The translations under genes were made by a program, and so were the position numbers. Below, in pieces: positions 1-4,857 of a DNA stretch of 5,777 bases. The notes under the pieces were generated by a model that was given only the letters and a program-made list of their open reading frames with translations, was not told where the DNA came from and made no database searches. This stretch comes from Pseudomonadota bacterium (lineage in GTDB: Bacteria > Myxococcota_A > Polyangia > Fen-1088), in NCBI GenBank assembly GCA_017881285.1, contig JADGRD010000266.1:1-5777 (forward strand), written 5' to 3'. Position 1 is the stretch's first letter, and each line of letters opens with the position of its first letter.

Positions 1-59
1 CATGCGCGGCGCTGGCGGTGATGACCGTTGGCTATCCCACCTCACCTTCCTGGAAATCG

Positions 60-98
60 CTGGCACCATCCACTGGCACCATCCACGGGCACCATCCA
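60..98. repeat. 13-bp tandem repeat, three copies
   Basis: Three head-to-tail copies of CTGGCACCATCCA lie at 60-72, 73-85 and 86-98. The third differs by one base (T to G at its second position). The period of 13 is not a multiple of three, so each copy would be read in a different frame if translated. This argues that the stretch is non-coding leader rather than the N-terminus of the hydrolase that follows. The core CTGGCACC also occurs in the hairpin near position 1216. No function can be assigned; slippage-generated satellite DNA is the simplest explanation. Confidence 0.85.
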
Positions 99-153
99 CG
101 CGCGAGGCGATGGGGTGGTGCTCGTGCTAATTTCCCTGCACCGGGTACACGAC

Positions 154-1137
154 ATGACAAGGCAACTTGGACCAAGTGACGATCGGGACCGTTGGACACC
201 TTCCGGGTGGCGGATGCTTGCGACCGTACTGTTGGTGGCGCTTTGTGCCTCCTGCGACGCCTCTATGCCCATGCTGAGAATCGTGGCGTACGGAAAGAAC
301 GTCGTTGCCGATGATGGATTCGTTCTGACTGTCCGGGATCTCCACCTCAAGGGGCATGCGCAGAACGAGGTGCCGGGGGCTTGGATGTTCTACCTCGTCG
401 GCTCCGAGCCCGTGTCGGTGATGGACACGGCGGCCCAGTATGCCGAGATGATCGCGCAGGGCTTCGTGGTGGTGCTGTTGCAGCCTCGCGGCGTATCGCC
501 CGATGGAACCGTGGACGAGGCGGTCTTCCAGGAGTACGAGACCCGGCAAAGACGGGTCGCCGATCAGCTCGCGGTCATGGATGCCTACCTGAAGGATTCC
601 GCGAGCGTTCCGGTCCTGCTCGTGGGCTCGAGCCTCGGGGGCGTGGTGGCGGCGGACTTTGCCGCCCGCGACGCACGGGTGACACACCTTCTTATGATGG
701 GCAGCGGGGGCGGATGGACCCAGGCCGAGGAGATGACGCTCTTCTTGGAACGTGGGCAAGGACCGCCGGGGATAACCAGCGTCGAAGAGCTGAACGCGAA
801 GCTGGACGAGATACGGGCGGCTCCCGACTCCGGGGAGCTATGGTTCGGGCATCCCTTCCGCATGTGGAGCTCTTACCTCTGGTTCAGGCCGATGGACGGT
901 CTCACGACACGGCCGATTCCCATCTTCCTCGCCCAGGGGACAGCCGATACGGCCACGCCGGTCGAGAGTGCCCGTGCCATGCGAGATGAGTTCGCCCGCC
1001 TGGGACTGACCAACCTGACGTACGCCGAGTACCCCGGCCTCGACCATCACTTCAGCAACGAGGCCGGGGAAAGCCGGTTGATTGACCTGCAGAAAGACGT
1101 CTACGCCTGGATCGCGGAGACAGGGCTCATCCATTAG
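154..1137 (+). CDS. Exported alpha/beta hydrolase, probable lipoprotein
   Basis: Encodes 327 aa from the ATG at 154. A short N-region ending in Arg20 leads into a hydrophobic stretch (about residues 21-33, MLATVLLVALCAS) and Cys34, an approximate lipobox (C-A-S-C rather than L-A-G-C). Export and lipid anchoring are therefore likely but not certain. The rest is an alpha/beta-hydrolase fold: nucleophile elbow G-S-S-L-G with Ser160 (codon 631-633), acid Asp265 in GTADTATPV, and base His298 or His299 in GLDHHF. The triad is complete and correctly ordered, so it should be an active serine hydrolase or esterase; the substrate cannot be told. Start choice: an in-frame TTG at 28 would run through the 13-bp repeats and is rejected. 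The ATG at 214 (preceded by GGGTGG) would start directly at the hydrophobic core with no basic residue. Neither ATG has a strong Shine-Dalgarno. It converges with the toxin gene on the other strand and seems monocistronic within the window. Confidence 0.85.
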   Translation: MTRQLGPSDDRDRWTPSGWRMLATVLLVALCASCDASMPMLRIVAYGKNVVADDGFVLTVRDLHLKGHAQNEVPGAWMFYLVGSEPVSVMDTAAQYAEMIAQGFVVVLLQPRGVSPDGTVDEAVFQEYETRQRRVADQLAVMDAYLKDSASVPVLLVGSSLGGVVAADFAARDARVTHLLMMGSGGGWTQAEEMTLFLERGQGPPGITSVEELNAKLDEIRAAPDSGELWFGHPFRMWSSYLWFRPMDGLTTRPIPIFLAQGTADTATPVESARAMRDEFARLGLTNLTYAEYPGLDHHFSNEAGESRLIDLQKDVYAWIAETGLIH

Positions 1138-1208
1138 GCCTGGTAATGCTGCTCTCAGCCCTGCCCACATTGACCTCCTACCCAAGGCCAATTGCCGCGT
1201 TTCTGAAT

Positions 1209-1223
1209 AGGTGTCTGGCACCT
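1209..1223. repeat. Short REP-like hairpin in convergent spacer
   Basis: AGGTGTCTGGCACCT can fold as AGGTG / CACCT around a 5-nt loop. It lies between the hydrolase stop and the toxin stop, so it is downstream of both genes. There is no T-tract on either strand, so it is not a convincing Rho-independent terminator. Similar GGTGTC(T/A)GGCACC palindromes are, from memory, scattered in many genomes as REP-type elements. That comparison is recollection, not a search. Confidence 0.4.
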
Positions 1224-1282
1224 CCCTGGAAAGAGTCTTCTTCGCGCATCGAGTACGACGTGGTCGGCGTGGTGGAAGCCGG

Positions 1283-1672
1283 CTACCAGACCACGAAAGG
1301 AATGGTCTCTCGCAAGATTCTGTCCGCGGTAAGAAGTCTCGCGCCAAGACTACGGGCCGTGGCCACGACGATCCGGTCGGCTGGATCACCATGAGGAAGC
1401 TCTTCCGCGACCGCGCCCATCGCGATAACTCCCGTCACAGCGACCTCATGGACTCCGAAGCTGCCCAAGAACCTTTGCCACCACACATCCGGAGCATCGG
1501 GTAGCCCAAGCTTTCCCTTCCGCGCCTTGACTGCGATCTCCCAGGCCGAGATGGCCGAGACGTGCAGTGCCACGGCCGGGTCGGCAAGCACACGACGGGC
1601 GTTTTCGCTTAGGGCATCCTGCTGGCCAGCGAGCCAGAGCACGACACAGGTGGCGAGAACGACCGAGGTCAC
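1283..1672 (-). CDS. vapC: VapC-family PIN-domain toxin, first catalytic Asp replaced
   Basis: Encodes 129 aa from a GTG at 1672 that overlaps the antitoxin stop as GTGA, implying translational coupling. An upstream in-frame TTG at 1693 is less likely. PIN toxins are Mg-dependent ribonucleases that use a cluster of four acidic residues. Visible here are the N-terminal strand VVLATCVVLWLA, then SAISAWEIAVKARKGKLGLP with Glu45, then HGDPADRIVVATA with Asp96 and Asp99, then TAD with Asp117, ending PFVVW. Order and length are typical of the family. The oddity is residue 7. The family reads L-D-T at this point and the first catalytic Asp sits there. Here it is L-A-T (codon GCC, bases 1652-1654), one base from GAC. 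The protein may be a catalytically weakened or dead toxin, or the base may be an assembly error. Family assignment is firm; activity is doubtful. Confidence 0.9.
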   Translation of the reverse strand: MTSVVLATCVVLWLAGQQDALSENARRVLADPAVALHVSAISAWEIAVKARKGKLGLPDAPDVWWQRFLGSFGVHEVAVTGVIAMGAVAEELPHGDPADRIVVATARSLGARLLTADRILRETIPFVVW

Positions 1673-1920
1673 GGCCGCAGATCCGACGGCCAATCATCGT
1701 CCGACACGGGGGCGGTCGGGTCCTCCCGGAACACAATCGGCCCCAACGCCGGGTTTGGGCGAAAACGCGCTGCGAAGGTTGCGTCGCCCGATAGGGGCAC
1801 GCCTACGGATGTGCTGGACAGCACGATGACCTCTGCATCGCCCGCAGGTACTTCCGCGGGAACGTCGATCGTGACCTTGTGGTTTTCGGGAATGGTGACG
1901 CGCACTCGGTGGGCCTGCAT
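1669..1920 (-). CDS. vapB: VapB-type antitoxin
   Basis: Encodes 83 aa. The ATG at 1920 is chosen because GAGGAGA (1926-1932 on the opposite strand) lies 5 nt before it, the clearest ribosome binding site in the window; the longer reading from 1956 has no such support. The N-terminal half (HRVRVTIPENHKVTIDVPAEVPAGDAEVIVL, residues 4-34) is beta-rich in appearance. It resembles a family of short antitoxins encoded just upstream of PIN toxins. The C-terminal half is acidic and Pro-rich (GPIVFREDPTAPVSDDDWP) and is the likely toxin-binding tail. No ribbon-helix-helix or HTH is obvious, so the DNA-binding mode is unclear. It precedes the PIN toxin with a 4-nt overlap, as expected for an antitoxin-first type II operon that represses itself. 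Confidence 0.82.
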   Translation of the reverse strand: MQAHRVRVTIPENHKVTIDVPAEVPAGDAEVIVLSSTSVGVPLSGDATFAARFRPNPALGPIVFREDPTAPVSDDDWPSDLRP

Positions 1921-1925
1921 GTTCG

Positions 1926-1932
1926 TCTCCTC
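1926..1932 (-). promoter_or_regulatory. Ribosome binding site of the antitoxin
   Basis: GAGGAGA on the minus strand, 5 nt before the ATG at 1920. It fixes the antitoxin start against the longer in-frame alternative at 1956. Confidence 0.75.
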
Positions 1933-1945
1933 GACAAAGAGCCTT

Positions 1946-1961
1946 CGTGGAGGCACCCACG
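1946..1961. promoter_or_regulatory. Inverted repeat upstream of vapB, possible operator
   Basis: CGTGG (1946-1950) and CCACG (1957-1961) form a perfect 5-bp inverted repeat with a 6-nt spacer, 26-41 nt upstream of the antitoxin ATG. TA operons are normally autorepressed through such sites, so the position fits an operator. The arms are short and could be chance in GC-rich DNA. No convincing -35/-10 pair was found for the operon. Confidence 0.25.
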
Positions 1962-2121
1962 GATTCTGCCAGGGGTGCGGTATGTGCGCCAGCCTGGAGA
2001 TAGACTCACGTCCGTGGCTGGCTTGCCCCCCCTACGGCCCCTATGCCCGGACTACAACCCCTTGCACACCGGATCGGCGAGCATGGCCGTGGCGAGATCC
2101 TGGAGATCTTGCGTGAGGCGG

Positions 2122-2163
2122 CCTCGGCGGGCTTGGCAGCTTCGGCCTGGGCCGCAGCCTTGG
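2122..2163. repeat. 42-bp imperfect direct repeat, copy A
   Basis: Matches copy B at 3379-3420 in 39 of 42 positions, same orientation. Read on the minus strand the unit encodes KAAAQAEAAKPAEA. Two of the three differences between copies are synonymous in that frame and the third is Lys/Glu, which suggests that the unit descends from a coding sequence. The copies lie either side of the nucleotidyltransferase pair. Confidence 0.8.
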
Positions 2164-2234
2164 GTTGTCGGCCCCAGCGACCTGCCGCGAGGCGCTCTCA
2201 CCTGGCGAGCTTCGTCGCCAGGCGGTTCCAAGCG

Positions 2235-2240
2235 TATTAT
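2235..2240 (+). promoter_or_regulatory. Possible -10 box for a leaderless transcript
   Basis: TATTAT sits 7 nt before the ATG at 2248 in otherwise GC-rich DNA. A -10 box here would place the transcription start at or next to the ATG, giving a leaderless mRNA. This fits the absence of any Shine-Dalgarno before that ATG. The -35 candidate (TTCGTC at 2211-2216, 18-bp spacer) is poor, so this is only suggestive. Confidence 0.35.
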
Positions 2241-2247
2241 TCTCGGC

Positions 2248-2727
2248 ATGGAAGGCACCGAGCTCGACGAGATTGAGCACTTTCGCCGTATCGGCGAAAG
2301 TGGCGCGCGGGCACTGCTCATCGGCAGGCGTGCGCTGGTCGCGCTCGGCCTGCCCGTTTTGACAGCCGACTACGATTTCTGGGTCGATCCCGAGGACATC
2401 GCCCTGTTCAACGCGGCGGCTTTGCCATTCGGCCTGGTTCCGAGCCATACACCGGACGAGGCCAGAGTTCGTGGTCGCTACGTGCTCGAGAACGACGAAC
2501 ACGTAAACATCATCGCCGCGCGTTTCGTTACCACCGTTGACGGCCAGAAGGTTTTCCTCGAGGACCTCTGGGCAAGGCGCGTTTCGGTGCCACTGTCGCC
2601 CAACGTCTCGATCGTGATCTCGTGCCTCGATGACCTGGTGACCACGAAGCGGTTTGCCGCCCGGGCCAAGGATCTCGAAGACATTCGGCTGCTCCTCGCT
2701 CTACGCGAAGATGGGGGCCGAACGTGA
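2248..2727 (+). CDS. Nucleotidyltransferase-fold protein (AbiEii/DUF6036-like)
   Basis: Encodes 159 aa. The N-terminal LLIGRRALVALG (residues 23-34) followed by LTADYDFWVD, with Asp41 and Asp43 as a D-x-D pair, is the beta-strand/metal-binding core of the nucleotidyltransferase fold. The YVLENDEHVNIIAAR segment (78-92) would hold the third strand. DDLVTTKRFAARAKDLEDIRLL (128-149) is the Lys-containing C-terminal helix typical of AbiEii- and DUF6036-like proteins. Such proteins can transfer a nucleotide to RNA or protein and often act in toxin-antitoxin or phage-defence pairs. In relatives as I remember them, the third acidic residue falls near Asn87, so catalytic competence is uncertain. The ATG at 2248 is chosen because the open frame further left runs antisense through the antitoxin gene. 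It overlaps the next gene by GTGA, so the two are co-translated. Fold assignment is fairly sure; the biological role is unknown. Confidence 0.75.
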   Translation: MEGTELDEIEHFRRIGESGARALLIGRRALVALGLPVLTADYDFWVDPEDIALFNAAALPFGLVPSHTPDEARVRGRYVLENDEHVNIIAARFVTTVDGQKVFLEDLWARRVSVPLSPNVSIVISCLDDLVTTKRFAARAKDLEDIRLLLALREDGGRT

Positions 2728-2978
2728 CCCTGGTCCCGCGCCTCTCCCAAGCCGCCCGTGCAAGGCTGGCCAAGCTGGCAAACCGGCAGCTCACCGTCGG
2801 CGAATGGCGCGCGCAAGCCGCAATTCCACTGACGCCCGACGAGATCGAGCACACCCTGGCTCTGGTACATTGGTTCCGTCGCCGCTACCCCACCGCCGCC
2901 GCACGCCTCGCCTACGTCCGCCGCGCGTACGCCCGGTGGCAGCGCACCGCCCTACCGCCGAGTCAGTCTGGCCAGTAG
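2724..2978 (+). CDS. Small basic protein paired with the nucleotidyltransferase
   Basis: Encodes 84 aa from a GTG that shares GTGA with the preceding stop codon; no other plausible start sits as well. It is not recognised as a named family. The sequence looks helical and strongly basic: an N-terminal Arg/Lys/Ala helix (residues 6-20), a segment LTVGEWRAQAAIPLTPDEIEHTLAL (23-47), then WFRRRYP (50-56) and an Arg/Tyr-rich helix RLAYVRRAYARW (61-72), with a Pro/Ser/Gln tail. There are no cysteines, no signal peptide and no transmembrane segment, so it should be cytoplasmic. Strict coupling to a nucleotidyltransferase-fold gene suggests that the two products act together, perhaps as toxin and antidote or as enzyme and nucleic-acid-binding partner. 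That role is inferred from layout only. Confidence 0.7.
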   Translation: MTLVPRLSQAARARLAKLANRQLTVGEWRAQAAIPLTPDEIEHTLALVHWFRRRYPTAAARLAYVRRAYARWQRTALPPSQSGQ

Positions 2979-3037
2979 CTCGCGGCTGCGTTGAAAGGCG
3001 CGGTCCGACGACGCGGTCGGCGTCGAGGGTAGCCTAC

Positions 3038-3078
3038 AAAAAGGCCCGGCGCCGAGCTCGGGTGAGGGGCCGGGCCTT
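3038..3078 (-). terminator. Rho-independent terminator, minus strand
   Basis: AAGGCCCGGC (3041-3050) and GCCGGGCCTT (3069-3078) are a perfect 10-bp inverted repeat around an 18-nt loop. Five A residues at 3038-3042 give a TTTTT run at the 3' side when read on the minus strand. It therefore ends transcription coming leftward from the 58-aa ORF and possibly the Cys-rich lipoprotein gene. The plus-strand side has no T-tract, so it is probably one-directional. Confidence 0.8.
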
Positions 3079-3093
3079 GACTGTGAGGCGAGA

Positions 3094-3162
3094 TCCCCTC
3101 ACCCGCCACGCTTCGCGTGTCGGCCTCTCCCCGCTGCGCGGGGCGAGGCGAAATTAGGGGGA
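3094..3162. repeat. REP/MITE-like palindrome cluster
   Basis: Two hairpins lie side by side. The first is CACGC-TTC-like-loop-GCGTG at 3107-3119. The second is GCCTC-T-CCCCGC (3123-3134) against GCGGGG-C-GAGGC (3138-3149) with a 3-nt loop. The whole is bracketed by TCCCCT (3094-3099) and AGGGGGA (3156-3162). The CCTCTCCCCGC/GCGGGGCGAGG pattern resembles dispersed intergenic palindromes known from many GC-rich bacterial genomes. It lies in the convergent spacer beside the terminator. Copy number in the genome is unknown. Confidence 0.55.
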
Positions 3163-3172
3163 CGTTGCGGGT

Positions 3173-3349
3173 CTACGACGGCGCGGGGGCGGTCGGCTTG
3201 GCGATGGTGGCCTGGGCGCGGCCCGGGCTGGGCGGGACGTCGGGGATGATTTCGTGGACCTGGGCTTCGGCCATGCCCTGGTTCTTGAGGTCGCGCTTGA
3301 GCCGCACCAGGGCGACTTGCAGGGCGTCGGCCAGAGTTCGGCGCTGCAT
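3173..3349 (-). CDS. Small 58-aa ORF, possibly a gene remnant
   Basis: ATG at 3349, TAG at 3173-3175. The protein begins MQRRTLADALQVALVRLKRD, has an amphipathic helix (about residues 5-24), then MAEAQVHEIIPDVPPSPGRA and an Ala/Pro/Thr tail. Codon choice is strongly G/C-ending, as in real genes of this window. The family is not recognised and there is no Shine-Dalgarno. The same frame is open further upstream except for one TAA (3371-3373, eight codons before the ATG). Beyond that it encodes the Ala/Glu-rich KAAAQAEAAEPAEAS of the 42-bp repeat. It may be the 3' end of a degraded larger gene, or a short gene in its own right. A minus-strand terminator follows about 95 nt downstream, which favours transcription. 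Confidence 0.4.
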   Translation of the reverse strand: MQRRTLADALQVALVRLKRDLKNQGMAEAQVHEIIPDVPPSPGRAQATIAKPTAPAPS

Positions 3350-3378
3350 GGTCAGGAAGGTGACCCGGGATTACGAGG

Positions 3379-3420
3379 CCTCGGCGGGCTCGGCGGCTTC
3401 GGCCTGGGCCGCGGCCTTGG
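3379..3420. repeat. 42-bp imperfect direct repeat, copy B
   Basis: Second copy of the unit at 2122-2163 (39 of 42 identical). On the minus strand it reads KAAAQAEAAEPAEA and then meets a TAA stop at 3371-3373. It lies between the Cys-rich lipoprotein stop and the 58-aa ORF. Confidence 0.8.
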
Positions 3421-3426
3421 CTTCGA

Positions 3427-3450
3427 TGCGCACCAGGCTGCGCACCAGGC
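3427..3450. repeat. Perfect 12-bp tandem duplication
   Basis: TGCGCACCAGGC occurs twice in a row (3427-3438 and 3439-3450), directly against the stop codon of the Cys-rich gene at 3451-3453. In the frame of the downstream Ala-rich segment it gives SLVRSLVR. The duplication may mark a junction or be simple slippage. Confidence 0.85.
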
Positions 3451-4614
3451 TCACTCACACCAATCGAACGGGCTGCCGTGCTGACAGGTCTGCGTCGGAT
3501 ATGGATCGCTCGGATTGTCACACGACCAAGTGGCAGACCAGTAGCCATCCTCGGAGCACGCTTGGATCAACGTTCCCGTGGGATCCAAGGGATCGCAACG
3601 GTACGCGGGGCTCACGCATGGCACGGGGTCCAGGACACAGATCGCCTGGTGGCTGCCGGCACCCGGCACGCAGTAGGGCCCCCATTCGACGACGGTCGAG
3701 CCTTCCTTGGCTCCGTAGATGCGCCCAGCGGTGGACCGAATCTCTTCGCAGGTCATGGCGACCACGCCAACCCCTGCGGAAGCGCAGAACACGGGCGCTC
3801 CGTTCTGGCAGACGTGGGTGACCCCCGGAACACATTCGGGAGCATCGACGGTACAGCCCATCGGCAGGTAGTCCATCGGGATCTCACCGCCCGTGGGATT
3901 GGCCCAGTACAGCCAGCCAGGAGGCTGATAGGCGGAACAACCACCGGGGCTGCAGACCGCCTCGGTCGAGACCTCCAAGCATCGGAGCCCGTCGAGGCAT
4001 CTGTCACATCGTTTGAGCACATCGCCCTCGCACCAGGTCTTCCCCTCCCAGCAACCCCCGAGCTTGGTAACGTCGCATACGAGCTGACCCGCTTCGGCGT
4101 TTGATACGAAACGCCGGTAGACGCCTTCCCAGCACACTGCGGATCCGTCCTCGAAACAGCGAACGTCCCAATCAGTATCGCACCGCTCCTTCTTCCAGCC
4201 ACAGCGCAAGACGTCGCCGCCGGGGTTCTCTACACAATACGGGCCCTCGTCATATTGAGAGCGGAGGGCTGGGCACGAGCCGTAATCAACCACCGAGCCA
4301 TCGGAATAGCAACCAATCCGCTGCTCACCCATGCATTGATAGCCGAGGTTGGAAGTTGGACAGGAAAGGCCAGGAATCACGCACGAGGTGCCGGCACCTG
4401 GCACATCGCGACACTCGTCGGGGGCGCAGGTGCCTTCGTCCATCGCGCTCCAATCGCGACACTGCATGATATGGTTGTCCTTGCAGTAGAACTCTCCATT
4501 TCCGTGCCCGTCGCAGTTATTGGAACAACCCAGCGACGGCGCGGCCAGGCCTAGGAGGCTTCCGAGGATCGCCAGCCATTCGGAGGCCGCGCGGTCGGAG
4601 CGATGGATGTTCAT
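3451..4614 (-). CDS. Cysteine-rich secreted lipoprotein with repeats
   Basis: Encodes 387 aa from the ATG at 4614 (an alternative in-frame start at 4692 adds 26 residues before the signal peptide). Arg5 and Arg8 precede a hydrophobic core (LAILGSLLGLAAP, residues 14-26) and Cys30 in S-L-G-C, so a lipoprotein signal is plausible. I count 37 cysteines; they occur to the last but one residue. They fall into about six degenerate units of the form C-x(6-8)-C-x(5-8)-C-x(8-15)-C plus a trailing pair. Recurring motifs are Y-x-C before the second Cys, GC or QC before the third, and GPYCV or GTSC at unit ends. Abundant disulfides imply an extracytoplasmic protein. Comparable Cys-rich lipoproteins are common in Myxococcota, but no function is known to me. 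The ATG has no clear Shine-Dalgarno. It is read in the same direction as the esterase, 243 bp downstream of it, so probably a separate transcript. Confidence 0.85.
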   Translation of the reverse strand: MNIHRSDRAASEWLAILGSLLGLAAPSLGCSNNCDGHGNGEFYCKDNHIMQCRDWSAMDEGTCAPDECRDVPGAGTSCVIPGLSCPTSNLGYQCMGEQRIGCYSDGSVVDYGSCPALRSQYDEGPYCVENPGGDVLRCGWKKERCDTDWDVRCFEDGSAVCWEGVYRRFVSNAEAGQLVCDVTKLGGCWEGKTWCEGDVLKRCDRCLDGLRCLEVSTEAVCSPGGCSAYQPPGWLYWANPTGGEIPMDYLPMGCTVDAPECVPGVTHVCQNGAPVFCASAGVGVVAMTCEEIRSTAGRIYGAKEGSTVVEWGPYCVPGAGSHQAICVLDPVPCVSPAYRCDPLDPTGTLIQACSEDGYWSATWSCDNPSDPYPTQTCQHGSPFDWCE

Positions 4615-4857
4615 GGATGGCTTAGAAAGCAAACGGGATGCCAACAGACTCCGAGCGAATCTGTGGGTCGGAAGCTCGTCCGGGCTCACCAAGATGGTAG
4701 CTATTCAACAGGTCATCGACCGGTCTGCCCCGATCCCCGACCGAGGGTAGTTCAGCGTGAGCCGCAATGTCCGGAATCCGGACGCGGTTCCTTCTATTCG
4801 AGGGAGCCCATCGGCTTGCTCGTCGTTGGCGCCAACCTTGGTCGCCGCGCACTAGGC
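4615..4857. other. Spacer between esterase and lipoprotein genes
   Basis: 243 bp without a credible gene. It must hold the promoter of the lipoprotein gene and the end of the esterase transcript. No good -35/-10 pair or T-tailed hairpin was found. The notable element is the palindrome at 4769-4783. Confidence 0.5.
4769..4783. promoter_or_regulatory. Perfect 15-bp palindrome, possible operator or hairpin
   Basis: GTCCGGAATCCGGAC is a perfect inverted repeat with 7-bp arms around a central A. CCGC (4762-4765) and GCGG (4784-4787) extend it with a small bulge. It lies about 155 bp before the lipoprotein ATG and 75 bp after the esterase stop. It could be a regulator binding site or part of a transcript end; no T-tract follows. 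Confidence 0.35.

Larger units (their letters stand above)
1962..2247. other. Divergent spacer between vapBC and the nucleotidyltransferase pair
   Basis: With the inverted repeat just left of it, this is the longest stretch without a confident gene (1921-2247). It separates two divergent operons. Contents that can be seen are the first copy of a 42-bp repeat (2122-2163) and an AT-rich TATTAT box at 2235-2240 just before the nucleotidyltransferase ATG. On the minus strand, a short coding-like tail ends at a TAG (about 2052-2117) with codons reading LTQDLQDLATAMLADPVCKGL. This tail could be the remnant of an Ala-rich-tailed gene broken by frameshift, but no full gene is recoverable. Confidence 0.45.

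Noticed and set aside
28..153. Longer hydrolase N-terminus from a TTG at 28
   Set aside because: It would translate 13-bp repeats in shifting frames, has no ribosome binding site, and would bury the signal peptide about 60 residues inside the protein.
127..759. 210-aa minus-strand open frame
   Set aside because: It is antisense to the hydrolase; its His/Arg/Pro-rich composition is a typical GC-rich shadow and no domain is visible.
1921..1956. Longer antitoxin from a start at 1956
   Set aside because: The GAGGAGA box lies inside this extension and points to the ATG at 1920.
1879..2247. Upstream extension of the nucleotidyltransferase frame
   Set aside because: It runs antisense through the antitoxin start and its RBS, and the translated part has no family-like features.
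1921..3450. CRISPR array or mobile-element ends
   Set aside because: Only two 42-bp copies more than 1 kb apart exist, with no regular spacers, and no transposase or integrase is encoded.
3374..3453. 24-codon minus-strand ORF from a GTG at the lipoprotein stop
   Set aside because: It is only the tandem duplication plus the Ala-rich repeat, with no RBS; treated as part of a possible gene remnant.
3117..3821. 234-aa plus-strand open frame and other plus-strand frames over 3254-4554
   Set aside because: They are antisense to the Cys-rich lipoprotein and the repeat region; composition is Arg/Ala/Ser-rich with no domain.
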